From positions 1 to 19,105 of the forward strand of contig CANGOK010000027.1 in the NCBI GenBank assembly GCA_947455285.1: DNA of 19,105 nucleotides, given 5' to 3'. Positions 7,672 through 13,992 of this stretch are shown here, in pieces. The notes beneath the pieces were generated by a model. The model was not told the DNA's origin. It worked only from the letters and a program-made list of their open reading frames with translations, and did not search any database. The translations under genes were made by a program, and so were the position numbers. Origin of the DNA: Beijerinckiaceae bacterium. Its GTDB lineage: Bacteria; Pseudomonadota; Alphaproteobacteria; Rhizobiales; Beijerinckiaceae. Each line of letters opens with the position of its first letter. The stretch's first letter is position 1.

Positions 7672-9333
7672 TCAGGCCTCCACCGAACGGCCCTTGAGGG
7701 CGAAGAGCCCGCGCGGGCGTTTCTGGATGAACAGGATGATGAAGACGAGCAGGAGGATCTTGCCGAGCACGGCGCCTGCGATGGGCTCGAGGAACTTGTT
7801 GGCGACGCCAAGCGACAGTGCGGCGACCAAGGTGCCCCAGAGATTGCCGACGCCGCCGAACACCACAACCATGAAGCTGTCGATGATGTAGCTCTGGCCA
7901 AGGTTGGGCGACACATTGTCGATCTGCGACAGCGCGACGCCAGCGATGCCCGCGATGCCGGACCCAAGACCGAAGGCCAGCGCATCAACCCGGTTGGTGT
8001 CGACGCCCATGGCCGAGGCCATGCGGCGGTTTTGCGTCACCGCGCGCATGCGAAGGCCGAAGGGTGTCAGGCGCAGCAACGCCAGAAGCCCGACGAAAAC
8101 GGTGATGGCGAACACGATGATCCACATGCGCCCGGACGTGATGGCGAGGGGACCAAAATCGAAGGCGCCGGACATGAAGGCGGGCGCTCCCACTTCGCGA
8201 TTATTCGCGCCGAACATGCTGCGCACCGCCTGCTGGAGCATGAGCGACAGGCCGAAGGTGGCGAGCAGGGTTTCGAGCGGGCGGCCATAGAGGAAGCGGA
8301 TGATGCAGCGCTCAATGATCACCCCGATGAAGCCTGTAAAGACGAAGGCGAGGGGAATGGCGATGAAGAGCGAATAGTCGAAGAGCGCCGGGTTATGGCT
8401 GCGGATCCATTCCTGCACCACGAAGGTCGTGTAGGCTCCGAGCATGACCATTTCGCCATGCGCCATGTTGATGACGCCCATGACGCCGAATGTGATTGCG
8501 AGGCCAATGGCGGCGAGCAGAAGCACGGAGCCGAGCGACAGGCCGTACCAGATGTTCTGCACATGGGCCCAGAGGGCGAGCCGCGACTGGATGGCGCGCG
8601 CGCCATCTTCCGCGGAGCTTTTCACGCGCCCATCGTTTGCAGCTGCGATGGTGGACAGCAGCGAGGCCGCATCCTGATCGCCGCGCTCCTTGATGACATC
8701 GAGCGCCTCAAGGCGGTTGAGTTCGTCCTGGCTTTTGTCCGAGGCTATGACGGCGGCGCGCGCCTGCTCGAATGCACGGCGCACCTTCGTATCTTTTTCG
8801 GCTTTGAGGGCGGTTTCAACTGCGGGCAACGAAGCAGGATCGCGAGATTTGAAAACAGACTCTGCGCCGCTGAGGCGCTTTGCAGGATCAGGCGACATAA
8901 GGCTGAGCGCGCCCTGTGCGGCCTGCATCGCGCCGCGAACCGAATTGTTCAGCCGCACCTTCCTCAGTCGCGCCTGCGCAACGCCTTCGGCCTTGGCGCC
9001 GGTTCTAGCGGCGATCAGCTCGCCAGCCGCATTGGTGAAGTAAATGCTTTTGCTGGCGGGATCGAAATAGAGCTGGTTTGCGCCAAGGGCGTCCAGCATC
9101 GCCGGGCCTGTCGCAAGGCCAGAGGCGGCGAGGTCCTGAATGGCTTTTTCCGTATCGGGGAAACGGTCGGTGGCGAATTTCGCCAGCACGTCGTCACCAG
9201 CGTCCGCGCGGACAGTCGCAGGCGCAAGCGCGGCTCCAAGCAGCCCGACCGCCAGGGTAGCGGTGAAGGCTTTGCGGGTAAGCCCTGCCATTGCGCGGCC
9301 CAAGGCTGCGCCAATTGAGCGCGTCATCCTCAT
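7672..9333 (-). CDS. urtB: Urea ABC transporter permease UrtB
   Basis: UrtB (553 aa) has two parts. Residues 1-44 look like a Sec-type signal (positive start, hydrophobic core, ends near TVRADA). Residues 45-250 are a hydrophilic alanine-rich domain, predicted helical and presumably periplasmic. The LivH-like permease begins near residue 255 with WAHVQNIWYGLSLGSVLLL and continues to the end, including NMAHGEMVMLGAY and the RPLETLLATFGLSL and VFGGVGNLWGT blocks. This long N-terminal domain is a known trait that separates UrtB from LivH, so it is not a fusion peculiar to this organism. The start is ATG 9333, with AAAGGA about 9 bp upstream; ATG 9327 is an alternative. The small ORF upstream ends 42 bp before. 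Confidence 0.95.
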   Translation of the reverse strand: MRMTRSIGAALGRAMAGLTRKAFTATLAVGLLGAALAPATVRADAGDDVLAKFATDRFPDTEKAIQDLAASGLATGPAMLDALGANQLYFDPASKSIYFTNAAGELIAARTGAKAEGVAQARLRKVRLNNSVRGAMQAAQGALSLMSPDPAKRLSGAESVFKSRDPASLPAVETALKAEKDTKVRRAFEQARAAVIASDKSQDELNRLEALDVIKERGDQDAASLLSTIAAANDGRVKSSAEDGARAIQSRLALWAHVQNIWYGLSLGSVLLLAAIGLAITFGVMGVINMAHGEMVMLGAYTTFVVQEWIRSHNPALFDYSLFIAIPLAFVFTGFIGVIIERCIIRFLYGRPLETLLATFGLSLMLQQAVRSMFGANNREVGAPAFMSGAFDFGPLAITSGRMWIIVFAITVFVGLLALLRLTPFGLRMRAVTQNRRMASAMGVDTNRVDALAFGLGSGIAGIAGVALSQIDNVSPNLGQSYIIDSFMVVVFGGVGNLWGTLVAALSLGVANKFLEPIAGAVLGKILLLVFIILFIQKRPRGLFALKGRSVEA

Positions 9334-9375
9334 TTTCTTGATCCTTTGGCGGGGCGGCTCGCGCCTTGCTCGCGT

Positions 9376-9522
9376 TCAGTCGGCGAACATCGCTATTAGG
9401 TCGTGTGTGGCGGGCGTCATGATCATGTTGAGGCCGTACAGCGTCGCCACGAGAATGGCGCAGCCCGTGAGGGAAGCCAGCGCCTCGATGAGGCCTTTGC
9501 GAGGTTCGAAACCTTTTGACAT
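9376..9522 (-). CDS. Candidate 48-aa single-span membrane protein between urtA and urtB
   Basis: A 49-codon frame (48 aa plus TGA) starts with ATG 9522 and is preceded by GAAGGAG at 8 bp, the clearest ribosome binding site in the operon. The peptide begins MSKGFEPRKG, with a positively charged start. It then has a hydrophobic stretch at about residues 11-35 (LIEALASLTGCAILVATLYG and on to LNMIMT) that can span the membrane once, and ends in a polar tail, THDLIAMFAD. The stop is 42 bp before urtB and the start is 71 bp after urtA. I do not recognise a family. Its position and topology suggest a small subunit or modulator of the urea permease, but that is inference. It could also be a translated leader. 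Confidence 0.7.
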   Translation of the reverse strand: MSKGFEPRKGLIEALASLTGCAILVATLYGLNMIMTPATHDLIAMFAD

Positions 9523-9545
9523 GACGCACGCTCCTTCTGGAGAGA

Positions 9546-9570
9546 CGGGAGGCGCGGATTGCGCCTCCCG
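9546..9570 (-). other. Stem-loop between urtA and the small ORF
   Basis: A perfect 10-bp inverted repeat (CGGGAGGCGC and its complement) encloses a 5-base loop. It lies 23 bp after the urtA stop and is not followed by a T-run on the minus strand, so it is not a classic terminator. Hairpins placed just after binding-protein genes in ABC operons often protect the upstream mRNA or partly attenuate readthrough, giving more binding protein than permease. That role is inferred here. Confidence 0.7.
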
Positions 9571-9593
9571 AGAGCTTGTTCGATCAGTTCAGA

Positions 9594-10907
9594 TCAGGAC
9601 TTGCCGCCGCACTTGCCGGTCTTCACATTGAAGTTGCCGCATGCGAGAGGCTTGCGCCAATCGGAGATCAAGTCCTTGGAGCCTTCGAGATAGGGCGACC
9701 ATTCCTGCGCCACGACCGTGCCCGAAGTCTGCCAGACGGTGTTGATCTGGCCGTCCGCCTGGATTTCGCCGATCAGCACGGGTTTCGTGATGTGGTGGTT
9801 CGGCATCATCGCGGAATAGCCGCCGGTCAGGTTCGGAACGGAGACGCCGACCATTGCGTCGATGACCGCATCGGTGTCGGTGGTGCCGGCCTTTTCAAGG
9901 GCCTTGATCCACATGTTGAAGCCGATCACATGCGCTTCCATCGGATCGTTGGTCACGCGCTTCGGATTCTTGGTGAAGGCCTTCCATTGCGCGATGAATT
10001 CCTTGTTGGCGGTATCGTCGATCGACTGGAAGTAGTTCCAGGCGGCGAGATGGCCGACGAGGGGCTTGGTGTCGAGGCCCGCGAGTTCTTCCTCGCCAAC
10101 CGAGAAGGCTACCACGGGAATGTCGGTGGCCTTGAGGCCTGCGTTGCCGAGCTCCTTATAGAAGGGCACGTTCGCGTCGCCATTGATGGTCGACACCACG
10201 GCGGTCTTCTTGCCGGCGGAACCGAACTTCTTGATGTCGGTCACGATCGTCTGCCAATCGGAATGGCCGAAGGGCGTATAGTTGATCATGATGTCTTCGG
10301 TCTTGACGCCCTTGGACTTCAGATAGGCTTCTAGGATCTTGTTGGTCGTGCGCGGATAGACATAGTCGGTGCCCGCAAGCACCCAGCGCTTCACCGAACC
10401 GCCTTCGGGGCTCATCAGATAATCAACAGCGGGAATGGCCTGCTGATTGGGCGCGGCGCCGGTATAGAAGACGTTGCGTTGCGACTCTTCGCCCTCGTAT
10501 TGGACTGGGTAGAAGAGGATCGAGTTCAGCTCTTCAAACACCGGCAGGACGGACTTGCGCGACGAAGAGGTCCAGCAACCGAAGACCGCCGCAACCTTTT
10601 CCTTGGCGACGAGATCACGCGCCTTTTCGGCGAAGAGCGGCCAGTTGGAGGCGGGGTCGACCACGACGGCCTCAAGCTTCTTGCCGAGCACGCCGCCCTT
10701 CTTGTTTTGCTCTTCGATGAGCATCAGCATCACATCCTTCAGCGTCGTTTCGCTGATGGCCATGGTGCCCGAGAGAGAGTGGAGAACACCAACCTTGATG
10801 GTGTCGGCCGCCTGAGCACCGAAAGAAGACAGCGCAATGGCGCCGCCGACAATCGCGCTGGTGGCGCGCAACATGGACCGTCGAGAGAAAAGCATACGCA
10901 TCCCCAT
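9594..10907 (-). CDS. urtA: Urea ABC transporter substrate-binding protein UrtA
   Basis: UrtA (437 aa) is the periplasmic urea-binding protein that feeds UrtBC. The N-terminus carries a twin-arginine-like signal: SRRSMLR at residues 8-14, a hydrophobic stretch, and a probable cleavage after AQA at residue 33. Mature sequence starts ADTIKVGVLHSLSGTMA, typical of the amide/urea branch of type I periplasmic binding proteins. Further family blocks are FGCWTSSSRKSVLPV, FYPVQYEGEE, AGTDYVYPRTTNKI and TPFGHSDWQ. These match UrtA better than the related amide sensor AmiC. Starts at 10907, 10901 and 10895 are all in frame ATG; the first is used, but none has a strong ribosome binding site, so the N-terminus may be a few residues shorter. 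First gene of the operon. Confidence 0.95.
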   Translation of the reverse strand: MGMRMLFSRRSMLRATSAIVGGAIALSSFGAQAADTIKVGVLHSLSGTMAISETTLKDVMLMLIEEQNKKGGVLGKKLEAVVVDPASNWPLFAEKARDLVAKEKVAAVFGCWTSSSRKSVLPVFEELNSILFYPVQYEGEESQRNVFYTGAAPNQQAIPAVDYLMSPEGGSVKRWVLAGTDYVYPRTTNKILEAYLKSKGVKTEDIMINYTPFGHSDWQTIVTDIKKFGSAGKKTAVVSTINGDANVPFYKELGNAGLKATDIPVVAFSVGEEELAGLDTKPLVGHLAAWNYFQSIDDTANKEFIAQWKAFTKNPKRVTNDPMEAHVIGFNMWIKALEKAGTTDTDAVIDAMVGVSVPNLTGGYSAMMPNHHITKPVLIGEIQADGQINTVWQTSGTVVAQEWSPYLEGSKDLISDWRKPLACGNFNVKTGKCGGKS

Positions 10908-10948
10908 AAGTTTCGCCGCGCCCCCGCGGGCTTGGCCATTCGCTGATG

Positions 10949-10962
10949 ATCCTCGAAAGGAT
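10949..10962 (-). other. UUCG-loop hairpin at the start of the urtA leader
   Basis: On the minus strand the sequence reads ATCCT, TTCG, AGGAT: a 5-bp perfect stem with a UUCG tetraloop. It begins one base after the transcription start predicted from the -24/-12 element, so the mRNA would open with this hairpin. A protective 5' cap-like role is inference. Confidence 0.45.
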
Positions 10963-10972
10963 GCGAACCCCT

Positions 10973-10989
10973 ATGCAGCAGGTGTGCCA
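10973..10989 (-). promoter_or_regulatory. Predicted sigma-54 (RpoN) promoter of the urt-ure operon
   Basis: On the minus strand the 17 bases read TGGCAC, ACCTG, CTGCAT. The -24 half is a perfect TGGCAC, the -12 half CTGCA differs from TTGCA by one base, and the GG and GC pairs are exactly 12 bp apart, as sigma-54 requires. A T precedes TGGCAC, also matching the consensus. The predicted start is near 10963, giving a leader of about 56 nt before urtA. Sigma-54 with NtrC is a known control for urea uptake and urease under nitrogen limitation. I found no clear NtrC site; candidate activator dyads are upstream. Confidence 0.7.
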
Positions 10990-11101
10990 AGTCGGCGGAT
11001 CGGGAAATACGGGGCGCCTGAAGTCTCCGGTGCGGCGTTTCGCAACGCAGTCGCCTCTTTTATGGGCGCCGATTTCCGAGTCATGGGACGTTCTGGCGAC
11101 G

Positions 11102-11126
11102 GCGCTGCCTAATTAGTAACCAGCGC
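11102..11126. promoter_or_regulatory. Candidate operator dyad in the urtA/hydrolase intergenic region
   Basis: GCGCTG and its complement CAGCGC are separated by a 13-bp AT-rich centre that contains TAATTA. The centre is about 150 bp upstream of the predicted urtA start and 75 bp upstream of the hydrolase start. The geometry suits a dimeric DNA-binding protein, but a 6-bp GC-rich arm can arise by chance in this genome. Confidence 0.3.
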
Positions 11127-11189
11127 GAGCGACCTATGGACAGCTTGGCCATGAGCGATAGATTGTCCCTTCACTATGGGGAGGGGACA

Positions 11190-12104
11190 ATGCAGTTTGA
11201 CAGGCGACTATTTGTTGCGGGCCTCGTATGCGCCTTGGCGATCGGAGGACCAGCGACTGCTCAAACTTTGGGCGATGCGGAGACGCGGGCCAACGTTGAA
11301 TATGGCCGCCATGATGGCGATGCCTTGCTCGGCGACGCCTGGATGCCCAAGGCGCCCGGAAAATATCCAGCTATTGTCGCGGTCCATGGCGGCGGATGGC
11401 AGGGCGGCTCCAAGAGCGCCTATCGCTTCTGGGGCCCCTGGCTCGCCCAGCGCGGCTATGTCGTCTTCTCGATCGACTACCGTTTGGTGAAACCGGGCAA
11501 GAAGATGTTTCCGGAATCCGTCTATGACGTGAAGGCCGCCGTGCAGTTTGTGCGCAGCCGCGCAGCAGAGCTGAAGGTCGACCCTGAGCGGATCGCCCTC
11601 ATGGGCGATTCGGCTGGCGCGCATCTGGCCGCCCTCGTCGCTCTGGGCGGCGACGCCTTCAACAAGGCCTATCAGGACGATCCCTACGCCGGCGCCAGCG
11701 CCAAGGTTAAGGCGGTCATTCCCGTCTATGGCGTGTTCGACATGGCACAGCAGTGGGATCACGATCTCTTGAATCGCCCGGGCGACAATATCGCCGAGAA
11801 ATATCTCGGCGCGCCGCCCTCAGCGGATCGCAAGCTCTACTTCGATGGCTCGCCCTTGAGCTATGCTGTGAAGGCCTCGTCCAATGTCTCGGTGTTGCTG
11901 GCGAATGGCACAGAGGATGACGTGGTGGACCGCGCGCAGACGGATGCATTCTTTCTCGCGCTCAAGCAATCCGGCAATTTCGTGCGGCGCTATGTCATGC
12001 AGGGCGCCGGCCATTATTGGCTCACTGACCCGATTGATGAGCCGGGCAGTTACGCGGGCTTCTTCGCCCCGCGTCTGCTGCGGTTCCTCGCCGAGCGCCT
12101 CTGA
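11190..12104 (+). CDS. Secreted alpha/beta hydrolase (esterase/lipase type)
   Basis: A 304-aa exported hydrolase. Residues 1-24 are a signal peptide (DRR, hydrophobic core, cleavage near ATA/Q). The fold shows the HGGGW oxyanion motif at 66-70, the nucleophile elbow GDSAG with Ser141, a likely acid in TEDDVVD (Asp243 or Asp244) and the catalytic His275 in GAGHYW. HGGGW plus GDSAG points to the hormone-sensitive-lipase-like or BD-FAE-like carboxylesterases, acting on small esters; the substrate is unknown. ATG 11190 is chosen because GGGGAGGGG sits immediately upstream and it opens directly into the signal peptide. An 18-codon upstream extension lacks support. It is divergent from urtA and separated from the Rieske gene by 229 bp, so it may be a single-gene unit. 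Confidence 0.88.
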   Translation: MQFDRRLFVAGLVCALAIGGPATAQTLGDAETRANVEYGRHDGDALLGDAWMPKAPGKYPAIVAVHGGGWQGGSKSAYRFWGPWLAQRGYVVFSIDYRLVKPGKKMFPESVYDVKAAVQFVRSRAAELKVDPERIALMGDSAGAHLAALVALGGDAFNKAYQDDPYAGASAKVKAVIPVYGVFDMAQQWDHDLLNRPGDNIAEKYLGAPPSADRKLYFDGSPLSYAVKASSNVSVLLANGTEDDVVDRAQTDAFFLALKQSGNFVRRYVMQGAGHYWLTDPIDEPGSYAGFFAPRLLRFLAERL

Positions 12105-12110
12105 GGCGCT
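12094..12110 (+). other. Short hairpin overlapping the hydrolase stop codon
   Basis: AGCGCCT and AGGCGCT form a perfect 7-bp stem around a 3-base loop that overlaps the TGA. There is no following T-run, so it is at best a weak or rho-assisted 3' end. A second GC hairpin at 12141-12167 (TCCC and GGGC arms around GAAT) lies just downstream. Confidence 0.35.
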
Positions 12111-12202
12111 GGAATCGCGCCACGCTCTGGTTTAGGGTGCTCCCGCGTGGGCGAATGCCCCGTGGGAACGCTGCGACACAGCCGCGCCCTAAGGAGGAAT
12201 CC

Positions 12203-12277
12203 GTGATTCTGTCTCTCGCTGTTCCGTGCGCGACTTCTATCGGCGCCCTACGCGCCGTGATCGCACTTCATTTTTAA
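12203..12277 (+). CDS. Candidate 24-codon leader ORF upstream of the Rieske gene
   Basis: A GTG start at 12203 is preceded by TAAGGAGG, a near-perfect anti-16S match, five bases away. The frame reads 24 residues, MILSLAVPCATSIGALRAVI and then ALHF, and stops at TAA. It is hydrophobic but short. It ends 7 bp before a perfect palindrome and 56 bp before the Rieske start. A leader peptide or coupling ORF is possible. Chance is also possible, since only the ribosome binding site supports it. Confidence 0.35.
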   Translation: MILSLAVPCATSIGALRAVIALHF

Positions 12278-12284
12278 ACTGGCG

Positions 12285-12294
12285 GTGCATGCAC
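12285..12294. promoter_or_regulatory. Perfect 10-bp palindrome upstream of the Rieske gene
   Basis: GTGCATGCAC is self-complementary and lies 39 bp before the Rieske start, in the untranslated segment between the candidate leader ORF and the gene. It may be an operator or, with flanking GGCG and CGCC, an RNA hairpin. The function is unknown. Confidence 0.3.
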
Positions 12295-12333
12295 GGTCGC
12301 CGGAAGAACCAAATCGCAAAAGGAGAGGAGCCC

Positions 12334-12696
12334 ATGGAAATTTTTGTGGCGAAGAAGTCTGACTTCAAGGCCAGCGATCGGCGCATTGTGCAATCCGAGC
12401 GTGGCGAAATCGGCGTGTTTCATCACGAGGGCGCGTTTTACGCTTATTCCAACACTTGCCTTCATTCCGGCGGTCCGGCCTGCGAAGGTCTCCTGATGCC
12501 GAAAGTCGTCGACATCATCGCCGAAGACCGCACCTACAAGGGGCAGGAATTCGACGAGAGCGAAACGCATTTCGTCTGCCCGTGGCACGGCTGGGAATAT
12601 GACATCAAGACCGGCCAGAGCATTGGCGACCGTCGCCAGTTCCTGCGCAAATACGAGGTCGTCGAGCGCGGCGACGATGTATTCGTCATCGCCTGA
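12334..12696 (+). CDS. Rieske [2Fe-2S] ferredoxin-like protein
   Basis: This 120-aa soluble protein is a single Rieske domain. The cluster ligands are Cys42 and His44 in TCLHSGGP, and Cys82 and His85 in CPWHGWEYD. The spacing between the two motifs is 37 residues, longer than the 15-17 usual in Rieske ferredoxins, with the extra sequence at about residues 52-78. It has no signal peptide or membrane anchor, so it is cytosolic. Rieske ferredoxins pass electrons to oxygenases, but no oxygenase or reductase gene is in the window. ATG 12334 has AGGAGAGGAG just upstream. The stop is 12 bp before the amidohydrolase, so the two are almost certainly co-transcribed and probably work together. Confidence 0.92.
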   Translation: MEIFVAKKSDFKASDRRIVQSERGEIGVFHHEGAFYAYSNTCLHSGGPACEGLLMPKVVDIIAEDRTYKGQEFDESETHFVCPWHGWEYDIKTGQSIGDRRQFLRKYEVVERGDDVFVIA

Positions 12697-12708
12697 AGGA
12701 AGTAGATC

Positions 12709-13938
12709 ATGAACGCCAAGACCCCCAACAACGTCCGCGAAGTGCGCTTCGACGAATTTTCGTCTTCAGGATCGCTGATCAAGGCGGCTGAACAGGCGCA
12801 CAAGCGCAACTATAAGGATTTCCTCATCGTCGACGTTGATTCGCATCACTACGAGAGCGAATCCTATGGCGAGATCTTCAAATTCATCGAAAGCCCCGTG
12901 ATCCGCAGGCAGGCGCTGGAATCGGCGAGCCGCGGCGGGCGCTCCAGCATGCTCGGCGGCTCCGTCGGCTATCAGGACATCGGTGGGCGCATTACGCGTC
13001 ACTGGCTGCGCAAGCACGAAAAGACCGAAGGTCCGCAGCATCGCGACATCACAACTACGCTACGCTGGATGGACGCCATGGGCGTCGATTACGCCTGCCT
13101 CTTCCCCACGCCCATGCTGTTCCTTGGAACGCATCCGCAGGTCGAGATCGAAGTGGCCATGGCGCGCGCCTATAACCGCTGGCTCTGCGACACCGTGCTC
13201 GAACACGAGCCGCGCATCATCTCGATGCTCTATCTGCCCTTCAACGATCCAGAGGCCACCTATCAGATGGTCAAGGATTTTGGCCATCGCAAGGGCGTAA
13301 AGGGCTTCATGGTCACGGCGCCGCGCTACAAGCCGGTGCATGACAACGCCTATATGAAGACCTATCGCCTGCTCGAAGAAATGGGTCTGCCGATCTCCTT
13401 CCACGCGGCCTATAACTGGAACGATCAGTCATTGCAGCTGACGAACCGCTTCATCGCCGTTCATGCGCTGGGCTTCATGTGGTTCAACATGGTGCATATG
13501 ACCAACTGGGTGGTGAACGGCATTCCCGAGCGCTTCCCCAAGTTGAAGGTCATGTGGATCGAAAGCGGGCTCACCTGGGCTTATAGCCTGATGCAGCGCC
13601 TCGATCATTCCTACAAGATGCGCACGTCTGATTGCCCCTCGCTGAAGCGCAAGCCCAGCGAATATATGCGCGAGATGTATTTCTCGTCGCAGCCGATGGA
13701 GCTGCCTGACGATCCATCGATCCTTGAAGCGACCTTCAAGATGATCAATGCTGAGACTCAGCTCGTCTGGTCGTCGGATTATCCCCATTGGGATTTCGAT
13801 CTGCCGGGCGTGATCTACGACCTGCCTTTCCTGAACGAACAATCGAAGCGCAACATTCTCGGTGGCAACGCCGCCAAGCTCTTCAATCTTGACCCCAAGC
13901 CGGTGAAGAATATTCCCCCGGTCGGATCGTTCAAGTAA
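12709..13938 (+). CDS. Amidohydrolase family protein (ACMSD/LigW-like, amidohydrolase 2)
   Basis: This 409-aa cytosolic protein belongs to the metal-dependent TIM-barrel amidohydrolase-2 group, which contains hydrolases and non-oxidative decarboxylases of aromatic or related acids. Landmarks are VDVDSHHYE at 41-49 (D-x-H type metal ligands), His232 in SFHAAY, Glu285 in WIESG, Asp357 in SSDYPHWD, and the family C-terminal block GNAAKLFNL near 386-394. An N-terminal extension of about 35 residues precedes the barrel. ATG 12709 has GAAGGAAG at about 6 bp. The substrate cannot be read from the sequence. Coupling to a Rieske protein suggests a catabolic pathway for an aromatic or heterocyclic compound whose oxygenase is elsewhere; that is inference. 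Confidence 0.9.
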   Translation: MNAKTPNNVREVRFDEFSSSGSLIKAAEQAHKRNYKDFLIVDVDSHHYESESYGEIFKFIESPVIRRQALESASRGGRSSMLGGSVGYQDIGGRITRHWLRKHEKTEGPQHRDITTTLRWMDAMGVDYACLFPTPMLFLGTHPQVEIEVAMARAYNRWLCDTVLEHEPRIISMLYLPFNDPEATYQMVKDFGHRKGVKGFMVTAPRYKPVHDNAYMKTYRLLEEMGLPISFHAAYNWNDQSLQLTNRFIAVHALGFMWFNMVHMTNWVVNGIPERFPKLKVMWIESGLTWAYSLMQRLDHSYKMRTSDCPSLKRKPSEYMREMYFSSQPMELPDDPSILEATFKMINAETQLVWSSDYPHWDFDLPGVIYDLPFLNEQSKRNILGGNAAKLFNLDPKPVKNIPPVGSFK

Positions 13939-13961
13939 TCGCCGGATCGAGACATTCATAG

Positions 13962-13992
13962 AGGGTCGGGATGCCAGTTCCGACCCTTTTTT
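13962..13992 (+). terminator. Rho-independent terminator of the Rieske-amidohydrolase operon
   Basis: AGGGTCGG pairs with CCGACCCT over 8 bp around a 10-base loop, followed by six T residues (13987-13992). It starts 24 bp after the amidohydrolase stop. The T-run overlaps the stop of the convergent TAXI gene. In the opposite direction there is no T-run, so it works for the plus strand. Confidence 0.9.

Larger units (their letters stand above)
10908..11189. other. Divergent intergenic region between urtA and the alpha/beta hydrolase
   Basis: These 282 bp separate two divergent genes and hold no convincing coding frame. They contain the sigma-54 type element for urtA (10973-10989), a UUCG-type hairpin at the predicted urtA transcript start (10949-10962), a GC-rich segment near the urtA start, and a 6-bp dyad at 11102-11126 with an AT-rich centre. 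A weaker dyad, TGCG and CGCA arms 11 bp apart, is at 11031-11049. I see no good sigma-70 promoter for the plus-strand gene. Confidence 0.8.

Noticed and set aside
7671..7988. N-terminal extension of UrtC upstream of 7670
   Set aside because: It overlaps urtB out of frame. The ATG at 7670 has GGAGG and sits one base after the urtB stop.
7606..9318. A 570-codon open frame on the plus strand opposite urtB
   Set aside because: It is antisense to urtB, rich in His, Arg and Glu from reverse-read hydrophobic codons, and has no supported start or domain.
9334..9375. Possible internal promoter before urtB
   Set aside because: The 42-bp gap holds the urtB ribosome binding site but no -35/-10 or -24/-12 pair.
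11031..11049. TGCG-N11-CGCA dyad considered as an NtrC site
   Set aside because: Arms and spacing do not match TGCACC-N5-GGTGCA, so I did not call it an NtrC site.
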